Positions 27,856 to 36,528 of a DNA stretch of 64,000 bases are shown here, piece by piece; position 1 is the stretch's first letter; each line of letters opens with the position of its first letter. The DNA lies in contig NZ_JANHNZ010000005.1 in NCBI RefSeq assembly GCF_024543085.1, forward strand, positions 24,749 through 88,748. Reading direction: 5' to 3'. Position numbers and translations under genes: made by a program. The notes under the pieces were generated by a model, which had not been told where the DNA came from, made no database searches, and worked only from the letters and a program-made list of their open reading frames with translations. The DNA is from Granulicatella seriolae (lineage in GTDB: Bacteria > Bacillota > Bacilli > Lactobacillales > Aerococcaceae).

Positions 27856-28914
27856 ATGGAATTAAGGGTAAACACTAGTCAAAGAAATTATCCAATCTAT
27901 ATTGAAAATAACCTTAGAAAAAACTTTGCCCAAATCATTCATCAGTCCATTCCTCTGGGTAAGTTGGTTATCCTGTCAGATGACAATGTGGCGCCACTTT
28001 ATGCTGAGGACTTGATGACAAGCTTGGAAGATTTGGGGCGCACCGCTCTCTTGCACGTCCTTCCACATGGGGAGACTAGCAAGCACTGGAATCGTTTGGC
28101 GCCCATTTACCAGTGGTTGAGTGAAGAAGGGGTTAGCCGAACCGATACTATTATTGCCCTAGGTGGGGGAGTCATCGGGGATTTGGCTGGCTTTGTAGCA
28201 GCTTCCTACTTAAGAGGGCTGAACTTTATTCAGATACCGACTTCTTTGCTGGCCCAAGTGGATAGTAGCGTGGGGGGGAAGGTTGGAGTGGACATTGATG
28301 GGGGGAAGAATCTAGTTGGTGCCTACAAGCAACCACATTTGGTTTTGATTGACCCATTAGTTTTGAACAGCCTAAGCGATCATTATTTCAAAGATGGCCT
28401 AGGTGAGATTGTCAAATACGCTTGTATTGCCGATTCGGAGCTTTTTACTTTGTTAGAAGGACTGACCAGTCGTCAGGATTTTATGGAGCAGGCGGAAGCG
28501 GTGATTTATCGTTGCTGTGCTATTAAGGCTGCCTTTGTTGAAAAGGATGAGTTTGATGGTAAGGAACGAATGGCCTTGAACTTTGGGCATTCGCTGGCAC
28601 ATGCTTTAGAAGCCTACACGGATTATCTCAGCTATTCCCATGGGCAAGCCGTAGTGATGGGTATGGTAGAAACCACCCTGATTAGTCAAAGGCTGGGCTT
28701 AAGTGAGGTTGGACTCGTTGAGCGATTGGTTGCCTTATTGCAGCAGTTAGGATTGTCTTACGACTTTCCGATTAAGGACTTTGCCCTACTAGCACCTTAC
28801 ATGGCCAAGGACAAAAAGAACTTGAACGGTAAACTTAATGAAATTATTGTTCCGTCTATTGGACATTACCAAATCTATCCAACTGATTTAGAATTTTTTA
28901 ACCCTTTACCTTAG
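27856..28914 (+). CDS. aroB: 3-dehydroquinate synthase
   Basis: NAD- and metal-dependent enzyme making 3-dehydroquinate from DAHP. The 352-aa protein has the NAD-binding GGGVIGDLAGFVAASYLRG, the PTSLLAQVDSSVGGKVGVD block and metal-site residues in the KDGLGEIVKYA and NFGHSLAHALE regions. ATG 27856 has AAGGGGAG seven bases upstream; TTG 27850 is an alternative. It lies 30 bases after aroF in the same operon. Confidence 0.97.
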   Translation: MELRVNTSQRNYPIYIENNLRKNFAQIIHQSIPLGKLVILSDDNVAPLYAEDLMTSLEDLGRTALLHVLPHGETSKHWNRLAPIYQWLSEEGVSRTDTIIALGGGVIGDLAGFVAASYLRGLNFIQIPTSLLAQVDSSVGGKVGVDIDGGKNLVGAYKQPHLVLIDPLVLNSLSDHYFKDGLGEIVKYACIADSELFTLLEGLTSRQDFMEQAEAVIYRCCAIKAAFVEKDEFDGKERMALNFGHSLAHALEAYTDYLSYSHGQAVVMGMVETTLISQRLGLSEVGLVERLVALLQQLGLSYDFPIKDFALLAPYMAKDKKNLNGKLNEIIVPSIGHYQIYPTDLEFFNPLP

Positions 28915-28948
28915 AGAAAAATCCAGCCTATTTGAAAGGAGAACACCC

Positions 28949-30196
28949 ATGCTTAAAACCATTTCACCAGCTAACTTTTCTGGAAATGTGACGGTGCCGT
29001 CTTCTAAGAGCATCAATCACCGTGCCATTATTGCGGCTAGTTTGACATCGGGCACTAGCCACTTGAGCAATGTGTCCTTGTCGGATGACATTCGTGCGAC
29101 CATCGGAGCCATGGAACAACTGGGTGCTGATATTAAAATTGATGGCTCAAACCTAGAGATTCAAGGCATTCCGGCTACCTCGTTTCTCAGTCATTCGGAA
29201 GAAGAGATTGTCATTGATTGTGCAGAATCTGGTTCAACCCTAAGATTTTTGATTCCAATTTTGTGCCTCTTTCCAAGAAAGTTCCGTTTGCTGGGGCGGG
29301 GCAAATTATTAGAAAGACCGCTAACACCTTTTGAACCGATTCTGGCGGCCAACCGGATTGGCTTTGACTTTGGTTCGGAGGCTATCCTGATTGATGCTAG
29401 CCAAGACCAACTTGTGGCAGGGCATTATCATTTGCCGGGCAATGTTAGTTCGCAATTTTTGACCGGACTGTTGTTTGCATTGCCACTGATTGTTGGGGAC
29501 TCCAAGATTACTATTGATGGGCCGCTAGAGTCGGTGGGCTATATTGACTTGACCTTGCAGACCTTGGCAGAGTTTGGCATTGAGATTGAGCACGCTAACT
29601 ACCAAGAATACCGAATTGAGGGTAGCCAAAGTTATAGTGCCAAAGATTGCTCTATCGAGGGGGATTATTCCCAAGCAGCCTTCTTCTTGGTGGCAAACTA
29701 CTTAGGCCATGCCTTGACCTTGTTAGGCTTAAGAGAGAACTCCTTACAAGGGGACAGGGCTATTATTGATTTCTTGCGGAAATTAGATGAAGCCGTGGAA
29801 GGAGGGCAACCGCTTGTGATTGACGGGTCGCAATGCCCAGATATTATTCCGGTATTTACCTTAGCGGCTTGCTTTGCCAAAGTGGCGGTTCATATCGTCA
29901 ATGTAGAACGTTTGCGTATCAAAGAATGTGATCGTCTAGCTGCTACCGTTTTGGAGCTTAACTCATTGGGGGCTAACTTGGTGGAACATGAGGACTGGAT
30001 TGAGGTTCACCCAATTGACCATCTCATTGGCGGCGTGACCGTTTCTAGTCATAATGATCACCGTATGGCCATGATGTTGGCTGTTGCTGGCTCCATTTGC
30101 CAGAAAAGTATTAGTATTACACAAGCAGAATCAGTATCAAAATCTTTCCCGCATTTTTGGGAAGTTTATCAAGAAATTGGAGGGATAGCACAGTGA
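28949..30196 (+). CDS. aroA: 3-phosphoshikimate 1-carboxyvinyltransferase (EPSP synthase)
   Basis: Transfers enolpyruvate from PEP to shikimate 3-phosphate. The 415-aa two-domain enzyme shows VPSSKSINHRAIIAASL near residue 13, CAESGSTLRFLIPI near 92, GNVSSQFLTGLLFALP, SIEGDYSQAAFFLVA, ERLRIKECDRLAAT and NDHRMAMMLAVAG. It is third in the operon with GAAAGGAG upstream. Its stop overlaps the GTG of aroC. The CAESGSTLRF segment replaces the common NAGTxxR motif, as in the less common class of EPSP synthases (inference). Confidence 0.96.
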   Translation: MLKTISPANFSGNVTVPSSKSINHRAIIAASLTSGTSHLSNVSLSDDIRATIGAMEQLGADIKIDGSNLEIQGIPATSFLSHSEEEIVIDCAESGSTLRFLIPILCLFPRKFRLLGRGKLLERPLTPFEPILAANRIGFDFGSEAILIDASQDQLVAGHYHLPGNVSSQFLTGLLFALPLIVGDSKITIDGPLESVGYIDLTLQTLAEFGIEIEHANYQEYRIEGSQSYSAKDCSIEGDYSQAAFFLVANYLGHALTLLGLRENSLQGDRAIIDFLRKLDEAVEGGQPLVIDGSQCPDIIPVFTLAACFAKVAVHIVNVERLRIKECDRLAATVLELNSLGANLVEHEDWIEVHPIDHLIGGVTVSSHNDHRMAMMLAVAGSICQKSISITQAESVSKSFPHFWEVYQEIGGIAQ

Positions 30197-31275
30197 CGGC
30201 TACATTTGGAAAACAATTTACGGTGACTATCTTTGGGGAGTCACATGGTGTAGGAATTGGTGTCGTCATCGATGGCATCCCTGCTGGTACCGAGCTGGAT
30301 TTAGAAGAGATTGCTGTGGAGATGAAACGTAGAGCTCCCGGGCAAAATGTATTCTCGACACCAAGAAAGGAAGACGATATTCCGGAAATTCTTAGCGGTT
30401 ATTTTAATGGACGGACTACCGGAACGCCTTTGACGGCGCTAATTCGTAATACCAACACCAAGTCTAAGGACTATAGTAGTCTTAAAAGTGTGATGAGGCC
30501 GGGTCAGGCAGACTATCCGGGACACAAGCGCTATGATGGGTTTCAGGATTATCGTGGAAGCGGCCATTTTTCAGGTCGGATTACGGCTGCTTTGGTCTTT
30601 GCTGGTGCTATCGCTAAGCAGATTCTGGCAGAAAAAGGCATCACTATTGGAGCTCACGTGGCAAGTGTCAAAGATATCATGGATGATGCTTTGGACTTCC
30701 AAACCGTTACCCCGGAATTGTTGAAATCATTTCAAAAACAAGAGTTGCCTCTCTTGAATCAAGAGCTGGCGCTACCTATTGAGCACCTAGTACGTCAAGC
30801 TAAAGCAGACGGTGATTCGGTTGGTGGAACGATTGAATGTATGGCTATCGGATTGCCAGCCGGGATTGGAAATCCATTTTTCGACTCTATCGAATCGGTG
30901 CTGGCTCACCTCTTGTTCTCCGTGCCTGCTGTCAAAGGGGTTGAGTTTGGGACGGGCTTCCAGATTGCGCAACTTTACGGTTCGCAAGCCAATGACGCTT
31001 ACTACTATGATCAAGCGCAAGAAGTCAAAACCAAAAGCAACCATAATGGTGGGATAACGGGCGGTATTTCTAACGGTATGCCTATTCAATTCAAGGTGGC
31101 GGTCAAGGCTCCAGCCTCTATCAGCCAGAAACAAGAAACCATCAATATTGACAGCCAAGAAAACGCCGATCTAGAAGTCGTTGGCAGACACGACCCAATC
31201 ATCGTCCCACGGGCAATCCCGGTCATCGAAGCAGTGACGGCAATCGGCATACTAGACCTCCTGCTTACCCGGTAA
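30193..31275 (+). CDS. aroC: Chorismate synthase
   Basis: FMN-dependent last step of the common pathway, making chorismate from EPSP. The 360-aa protein has GESHGVGIGVVIDGIPAG, RRAPGQN, MRPGQADYPGHKRYD, YRGSGHFSGRITA and NHNGGITGGISNGMPI. The start is GTG 30193, overlapping the aroA stop (GTGA), with GGAGGG nine bases upstream. The upstream ATG at 30157 lies inside aroA and adds residues that do not fit the family. It is last in the operon; a palindromic element follows about 90 bases later. Confidence 0.97.
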   Translation: MTATFGKQFTVTIFGESHGVGIGVVIDGIPAGTELDLEEIAVEMKRRAPGQNVFSTPRKEDDIPEILSGYFNGRTTGTPLTALIRNTNTKSKDYSSLKSVMRPGQADYPGHKRYDGFQDYRGSGHFSGRITAALVFAGAIAKQILAEKGITIGAHVASVKDIMDDALDFQTVTPELLKSFQKQELPLLNQELALPIEHLVRQAKADGDSVGGTIECMAIGLPAGIGNPFFDSIESVLAHLLFSVPAVKGVEFGTGFQIAQLYGSQANDAYYYDQAQEVKTKSNHNGGITGGISNGMPIQFKVAVKAPASISQKQETINIDSQENADLEVVGRHDPIIVPRAIPVIEAVTAIGILDLLLTR

Positions 31276-31364
31276 ACTACTGCTAGTAATACTTTTGGTG
31301 TTTTGAGCCCAGACCTTGTCAAAAAAACAGAAGGCAGTTAAGAATATAATCGTTTCAGTAGTCA

Positions 31365-31622
31365 AGAAAGGGACTGATTCAAGTCCGAATAGTAATCAAA
31401 TAAAAGAGTTCCCCAGAAATCTATCAGAAATAACGGTGTAAAGCATAGCTGACGCACTGTGGATGTTTCGGCTTTAGCCTATTTACAGCCACGTAGACAG
31501 CTAAGCCGAAAGATCAAGGCTTTCGGCGGTGCCACCGTTCTCATTTCTGATAGATTTCTGGGGAACTCTTTTATGATTTAGAAAGCTTTCTATATTGATG
31601 ACAGAGTTTTTGTTCCTTCCTT
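31365..31622. repeat. Composite palindromic element, copy 5 (diverged ends)
   Basis: The arms AGTTCCCCAGAAATCTATCAG and complement and the forward core (AACGGTGTAAAGCATAGC ... GGCGGTGCCACCGTT) are well kept, while the outer ends have drifted (GACTGATTCAAGTCC; ACAGAGTTTTTGTTCC). Confidence 0.82.
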
Positions 31623-31743
31623 CTAAATATTTTAAGTCACTATACCCTTTTACCTAGAATGACATTTCACCTAAAGTTCCTCTCTGTTAGAATTCAGTTA
31701 TTTTTATATCCTATACTGAACACATCAAGAGGAGGGTGACATT

Positions 31744-32442
31744 ATGACATATATCATCGAAACGAAAAACTTAAGGAAAGAATACAAACATCAAGTGGCA
31801 CTAAACAAGGTGTCGATTAGCGTAGAGAAGGGAACGATTTACGGGCTTTTAGGCCCAAATGGTGCTGGGAAATCAACTCTCTTAAAGCTCATAACCAGAG
31901 CAATTCTGCCTACTTCAGGTGAAATCCTATTTAATGGAAGAAACCTCAATGAAAAAGATCTAAAAGAGATAGGCGCCATGATTGAGAGTCCTGCCATTTA
32001 CCCAAATCTTACAGCTTACGAAAATCTAGAAGTGTTAACGACGCTATTAAATATTGATAAAGCAAGAATAAATGACGTTCTCAAGATAGTCTCTCTGGAA
32101 AATACCGGTAAGAAATTAGCCAAGGAATTCTCTTTGGGGATGAAACAACGATTAGGAATTGCTATGGCTTTAGTCAACCATCCTAAATTGCTGATATTGG
32201 ATGAACCGACAAATGGCTTAGACCCAGTTGGGATTCAAGAATTTAGAGAGCTGATAAAAACCTTTGCCAAACAAGGAATCACTATTATTTTATCCAGTCA
32301 TATCCTAAGTGAAGTGCAACAAGTAGCAGATAAGATCGGAATTATAAATCATGGGCATTTAAGTTACGAGGGGCTAAACGATAGGAATGACAATCATCTG
32401 GAAGACTTGTTCATGGATATTATCAAAAAAGAGGGAATGTAG
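31744..32442 (+). CDS. Bacteriocin-protection ABC transporter, ATP-binding subunit (LanF/BcrA type)
   Basis: A 232-aa ATPase with Walker A GPNGAGKSTLL near residue 38, signature FSLGMKQRLGIAMAL, Walker B LLILDEPTNGLDP and the switch IILSSHILSEVQQ. The sequence and the five-gene order (ATPase, two ABC-2 permeases, response regulator, histidine kinase) match NisFEG-NisRK/BcrAB-type immunity systems that expel lantibiotics or bacitracin-like peptides from the membrane. AGAGGAGGGTGAC precedes the ATG. The next gene starts two bases after its stop. Confidence 0.92.
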   Translation: MTYIIETKNLRKEYKHQVALNKVSISVEKGTIYGLLGPNGAGKSTLLKLITRAILPTSGEILFNGRNLNEKDLKEIGAMIESPAIYPNLTAYENLEVLTTLLNIDKARINDVLKIVSLENTGKKLAKEFSLGMKQRLGIAMALVNHPKLLILDEPTNGLDPVGIQEFRELIKTFAKQGITIILSSHILSEVQQVADKIGIINHGHLSYEGLNDRNDNHLEDLFMDIIKKEGM

Positions 32443-32443
32443 T

Positions 32444-33199
32444 ATGAGAAATGTTATTAAAGCAGAATTCATCAAAGAAAGAAGAGGAGCTAATGTCAAA
32501 TTAGTTCTTATCGTTCCATTTATTTTTGTATTCTTTAATGTGCTTATGGGCATGTTAATGGGGCCAAGTCCAGAGGGGAAAAGTTATTTGATGGCGACGT
32601 CATTTAATTGGTATCCCATCATGGTGTTGCCGGTTGTGCTGAGCCTACTGGTGGTCAATAGCAACAATAAGGAAAAGGACAAGCACCTTGTTTTTCAAAA
32701 AAGTATGGGGTTGAGCGGTGCAAAAATAATCCTAGCAAAAAATATAGTCATCCTCTTAGAATTGTTGGTCATGCTAGTCATGTCGTCTATGGCCATTTTT
32801 GTTTTTGGCAGTCTCATCTTAAGAGAACCAATAGTGGCAGAAGTATTAGTAGCAGCAACAGTGGTCATGTTTGTCGGTAGTTTACCAGTGATTGGACTAT
32901 CATTTCTAGTAAGCAGATTCTGCAAGAAAAGCTTTTTCATCATTATCATGAACTTTGTCTTGACGTTGCCATCTGCCATAATAGCCGTTACGGATAAATG
33001 GCCTTTCTTTCCTTGGTCCTATAATCTACGAATGTTGGCGCCTATTGTTGGGGTAAACCCAAATGGAACATTCCTAGAGCTATCGTCACCACTCTGGGAC
33101 TTGACACCCGTATATCTTGGCTTGCTTCTAAGTATCCTTGTCTATATCTTAAGTCTAGTGGGATTAATAGCGGTAGATAGGTGGAAGAAAAATGATTAA
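32444..33199 (+). CDS. Bacteriocin-protection ABC transporter permease (LanE/MutE type)
   Basis: A 251-aa membrane protein with six predicted hydrophobic helices and an N-terminal MRNVIKAEFIKERRG cytoplasmic start, typical of lantibiotic-immunity permeases. ATG 32444 is chosen because GAGGGA lies eight bases upstream; the longer frame from 32387 runs back inside the ATPase gene. It overlaps the next permease by eight bases and is expected to form a complex with the ATPase and that partner. Confidence 0.88.
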   Translation: MRNVIKAEFIKERRGANVKLVLIVPFIFVFFNVLMGMLMGPSPEGKSYLMATSFNWYPIMVLPVVLSLLVVNSNNKEKDKHLVFQKSMGLSGAKIILAKNIVILLELLVMLVMSSMAIFVFGSLILREPIVAEVLVAATVVMFVGSLPVIGLSFLVSRFCKKSFFIIIMNFVLTLPSAIIAVTDKWPFFPWSYNLRMLAPIVGVNPNGTFLELSSPLWDLTPVYLGLLLSILVYILSLVGLIAVDRWKKND

Positions 33200-33926
33200 G
33201 ATAATCTATTCTCACTGGTTGAGAACCAAAAGATTGCCAGTTCGCCTTGTCTGCATCCTATGCCCACTCTTATATGCCAGCTTATTTAGTCTATTCTTAT
33301 TACTGTCCAATGCTCTTAGAGGGATAGAGTTGTTTTCGTTTTTTAGTCTGTTTACCATGCTTACCAGTTTTTCCATGAGTTTTTTTGTGCCAATGATCTA
33401 TGAAGCAGATAAGGAAGCTTGTCTTTATGCCAATGACTTAAGGAGTGGTGTCAGCAGAAGGAAAAACTTCCTAGGCAAGTTTCTTTTAATAGCACTATTG
33501 GTCGCCGCTATAGAAATTATAGCAACTCTCATATGTATCTTATTTTTGGTGACTTCCATGAGAGTAAAGATTGACCTCCTACAAGTGCTTATATTTCTCG
33601 CCATTCAATACCTTGCCTTGATGCCTATGATTGTCATCTACCAGTTTTTGACCTTGAAATATTCCTATACCGGCAGTAACTTAACCGGCTGTTTTTTAAC
33701 CTTGTCTTCTATATTATTGGGAACGATCGATTTAGGAGGACCGCTGTGGCGCTACCTGCCCTTTACTTGGAGCATCAAGCTAAGCACCCTATATGGGAAT
33801 GAGCTAATCTCAATAGGAGACATCTTCACAAGACTAGGGGTATCCTGCATCCTTACGCTCATCTTATTATGGACGTTTTCTATATGGTATACTAAATGGG
33901 ACGGCTTGACCCAACTGGAGGAATAA
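33192..33926 (+). CDS. Bacteriocin-protection ABC transporter permease (LanG/MutG type)
   Basis: A 244-aa six-helix membrane protein, second permease of the transporter. It starts MIKIIYSHWLRTKRLPVRL, a short basic cytoplasmic segment before the first helix, like its partner. It overlaps the preceding gene by eight bases and is followed one base later by the response regulator, so the five genes form one operon. Confidence 0.86.
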   Translation: MIKIIYSHWLRTKRLPVRLVCILCPLLYASLFSLFLLLSNALRGIELFSFFSLFTMLTSFSMSFFVPMIYEADKEACLYANDLRSGVSRRKNFLGKFLLIALLVAAIEIIATLICILFLVTSMRVKIDLLQVLIFLAIQYLALMPMIVIYQFLTLKYSYTGSNLTGCFLTLSSILLGTIDLGGPLWRYLPFTWSIKLSTLYGNELISIGDIFTRLGVSCILTLILLWTFSIWYTKWDGLTQLEE

Positions 33927-33927
33927 C

Positions 33928-34596
33928 ATGAAATTATTAGTCATAGATGATGACCTGGATTTACTAAAATTAATTGAAAACACACTAAAAAAAGACTATG
34001 TAGTAACCGTCAAACATGATGCAGTAGCCATTGACCCAAATGAGCTAAGAAGATATGACTTGATCATCTTAGACATTATGATGCCTGGCATGACTGGCTT
34101 TGACTTTCTAAAGAAATACCGCCAGCTGATTGATGTGCCTATCATGTTACTGACCGCAAAAGACTTTGAAAAAGACAAACTAGAAGGATTTGCTTTAGGG
34201 GCAGATGATTATATTACTAAGCCATTTTCCATTAGTGAACTCAGGGCAAGAGTGGCGGCTCATCTGAGGAGAGAAAACCGGGAAAAACACAATCGGTTAG
34301 TGGACTATCCCATCTCCTGCGACCTATTTTCAAGAAAAATCTATTGTGATGGCAAAGAAATCCGATTGACGTCCAGTGAATACGATATTTGTGAATTTCT
34401 GTTGAAAAATAAGGGACAAGTGTTTTCTAGAGAAGCTATTTACACTACAATCTATGGGTTTGATGCCCAAGGGGACAGCAGTACGTCCATCACAGAAAGA
34501 ATCAAAGTTATCCGGACAAAATTTGTCGCAAATGGCGTCAATCCAATTAAGACAATATGGGGGATAGGCTACAAATGGGAAATAGAAAAAGTTTAG
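33928..34596 (+). CDS. OmpR-family response regulator
   Basis: A 222-aa DNA-binding regulator. The receiver domain has DDDLDLL near residue 7, the phosphorylation Asp in LIILDIMMPG near residue 50, Thr in MLLTAKD and Lys in DYITKPFSI. The C-terminal winged helix includes EIRLTSSEYDICEFLLKN and TIWGIGYKWE. It probably controls the upstream transporter in response to the adjacent kinase. The kinase start overlaps its 3' end by 22 bases. Confidence 0.94.
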   Translation: MKLLVIDDDLDLLKLIENTLKKDYVVTVKHDAVAIDPNELRRYDLIILDIMMPGMTGFDFLKKYRQLIDVPIMLLTAKDFEKDKLEGFALGADDYITKPFSISELRARVAAHLRRENREKHNRLVDYPISCDLFSRKIYCDGKEIRLTSSEYDICEFLLKNKGQVFSREAIYTTIYGFDAQGDSSTSITERIKVIRTKFVANGVNPIKTIWGIGYKWEIEKV

Positions 34597-35924
34597 GGCG
34601 CCTAATCAGTCGCTACGCTGCCTATGAGTTGGTCTACAGTTTCTTTATTATTCTCTTCTTTTACGGCCTGTTGAACCTGATGATTAGTAAGGGATTTCTT
34701 CTTCCAGCAAATTATGCTGAAAACCATGTAACCCAAACCATAGCTGATTTTGAAAGTCGGACTTGGTCAACAGAGGAAATCCCCTATTTTTATGACTATC
34801 AGTACAGTAAAGATGGACAGCTTGTGGAGACAACCATAGACCATAAGGACGAAGAATTAGTTGATCAAGCGATTGCGCATGGCAGCTCCATTTCCACTGG
34901 GGTTATCGGGATGCGGGTCTTTAAACATGTTAGTTACGAGGATAAGGAACTGGTTTTGAGCTATCGTTTGACCTTGATACCTACATCAAAAAATGTGTAC
35001 AAGCTAGTGGGCAACTTTGAGTTCTTTTATCTAGTGTTTATCTTAGGGACCTGGTCTATCGGTTTTATTGCCTTGTTGAGAAGATTAACCAGGTTGATAA
35101 AGTTGGAGATGAATAAGATCTCTTCGACCAATTCACATCTTCAAAAGATGGAACTCGACTACCCTAGGGAGATGACCAAATATACAGAGATATATGATGT
35201 GTTGCAGTCATTAGACGTTCTGGCAAGAGATTTAAAGGCGTCATTACAGGAACAATGGCATATGCAGGAAGATCAGAAAAAGCTGATTGAGACAGTTACC
35301 CATGACATTCGGACACCGATAACCCTTATCAAAGGAAATTTAGACTTATTAAAAGAAGAAAGCCCGACCATCGATGAGGAACGAATAGAGGACATAGAAA
35401 AAGGCATCTCAAGGTTAGAAATCTACATTCAAAAACTTAGAAACTATTCTATGTTAGCTATCCCGCACAAAGTTCCAGTCGGAGAAGAGTCTCTTGATTA
35501 TTGGGTAGATCTAATGGCTACCATTTGCAAAAGCAATAACAGGCAGTTTAAGGTACTGCAAAAAGATGAAAGTAAGATCTTCTTGGATAAGGAAAGCATA
35601 GCCATAGCCTTGCAAAATATTACCGTCAATGCGATTGAGCATTCAGAGGTAGATACTAGCATTTTTGCCGCCTTTATAGATGAAGAAGACAGCTACTCGA
35701 TTGTCCTAAAAGATCAAGGAAGCGGTTTTGACGACAATATCTTATCGAAAGCAACAAACAAAAACATTTCAAGCAAAACCCTAAGCGACACTATCCACGG
35801 ACTAGGCCTGCATATCGTCCAAGACATTGTTGAAAGCCACAATGGAAAATTGCTCATTAAAAATTATGAAGACAAGAGTAGTAGCGGCGCAGAAGTAAAA
35901 ATGGTGTTTATGAAGAGTAATTGA
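34575..35924 (+). CDS. Sensor histidine kinase
   Basis: A 449-aa membrane kinase with two transmembrane helices (about residues 18-38 and 145-165) around an extracytoplasmic domain of about 100 residues. The H-box is VTHDIRTPITLIKGN near residue 240. ATP-binding motifs are NITVNAIEHS (N box), KDQGSGFDD (G1) and GLGLHIVQDIV (G2). The size of the sensor domain fits NisK-like lantibiotic sensors better than the short intramembrane-sensing BceS type. ATG 34575 is chosen over 34557, with GGGGATAGG upstream. A core-deleted palindromic element serves as terminator. Confidence 0.92.
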   Translation: MGNRKSLGRLISRYAAYELVYSFFIILFFYGLLNLMISKGFLLPANYAENHVTQTIADFESRTWSTEEIPYFYDYQYSKDGQLVETTIDHKDEELVDQAIAHGSSISTGVIGMRVFKHVSYEDKELVLSYRLTLIPTSKNVYKLVGNFEFFYLVFILGTWSIGFIALLRRLTRLIKLEMNKISSTNSHLQKMELDYPREMTKYTEIYDVLQSLDVLARDLKASLQEQWHMQEDQKKLIETVTHDIRTPITLIKGNLDLLKEESPTIDEERIEDIEKGISRLEIYIQKLRNYSMLAIPHKVPVGEESLDYWVDLMATICKSNNRQFKVLQKDESKIFLDKESIAIALQNITVNAIEHSEVDTSIFAAFIDEEDSYSIVLKDQGSGFDDNILSKATNKNISSKTLSDTIHGLGLHIVQDIVESHNGKLLIKNYEDKSSSGAEVKMVFMKSN

Positions 35925-35932
35925 TTGGATTG

Positions 35933-36020
35933 GAGCAGCTGGGCAAAAGTTCCTAAAAATAAAATCTATGTCTAAATCACAAAAGAGTTTCCGAAAATCT
36001 ATCGGGAACTTTTTTTGTTC
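35933..36020 (+). repeat. Composite palindromic element, copy 6 (core deleted; likely terminator)
   Basis: Only the left outer end (AGCAGCTGGGCAAAAGTTCC) and a shortened arm pair remain: AGTTTCCGA and TCGGGAACT followed by TTTTTTT. With the core gone it forms an ordinary terminator for the kinase operon. Confidence 0.75.
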
Positions 36021-36027
36021 AGTCTCA

Positions 36028-36411
36028 GAATTATGAGAAAAATAAGCCACATTCAATCATTTACTGGGAGTAGAGGAGTTCTATTCCCAGTAAAATGCTT
36101 AAATTAGAGGCTTTTTCTCATAAACAGACCGATAATCCTGTTAAATCAGTTATAATTCTAAATAAGTTTACGAATTATGAGAAAGATAAGCCATATTCAA
36201 TCATTTACTGGGAGTAGAGGAGTTCTATTCCCAGTAAAATGCTTAAATTAGAGGCTTTTTCTCATAAACAGACCGATAATCCTGTTAAATCAGTTATAAT
36301 TCTAAATAAGTTTACGAATTATGAGAAAGATAAGCCATATTCAATCATTTACTGGGAGTAGAGAAGTTCTATTCCCAGTAAAATACTCAAATCAAAACTT
36401 TTTTCTCATAA
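36028..36411. repeat. Tandem 144-bp repeat (2.7 copies) with an internal hairpin
   Basis: Units begin GAATTATGAGAAA at 36028, 36172 and 36316 (period exactly 144). Each holds the hairpin TTTACTGGGAGTAGA / TCTATTCCCAGTAAA (15 bp, one G-T pair) nested inside ATGAGAAA...AGCC / GGCT...TTTCTCAT. The third unit is truncated after the hairpin. The 45 bases between hairpins are AT-rich and include TTATAAT. Confidence 0.92.
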
Positions 36412-36470
36412 TTCATTCTCTACTCAACGATTAACGTACAAATATTCAAGAAACAAATGCTTTCTACCTC

Positions 36471-36495
36471 TATAATATGACAATAGATGTCACAT
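36471..36495 (+). promoter_or_regulatory. Promoter and operator of the WYL regulator gene
   Basis: TATAAT (36471-36476) directly joins an inverted repeat ATATGACA-ATAGA-TGTCACAT (TGACA 36478-36482, TGTCA 36488-36492). A very similar site sits on the promoter of the gene after the regulator. Confidence 0.65.
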
Positions 36496-36528
36496 TCTAT
36501 GCTAAAATAAGGCTAGAGAGGTGATTCC

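Noticed and set aside
36028..36411. CRISPR array
   Set aside because: The units are 144 bp with no short repeat/variable spacer pattern, and no cas gene is present.
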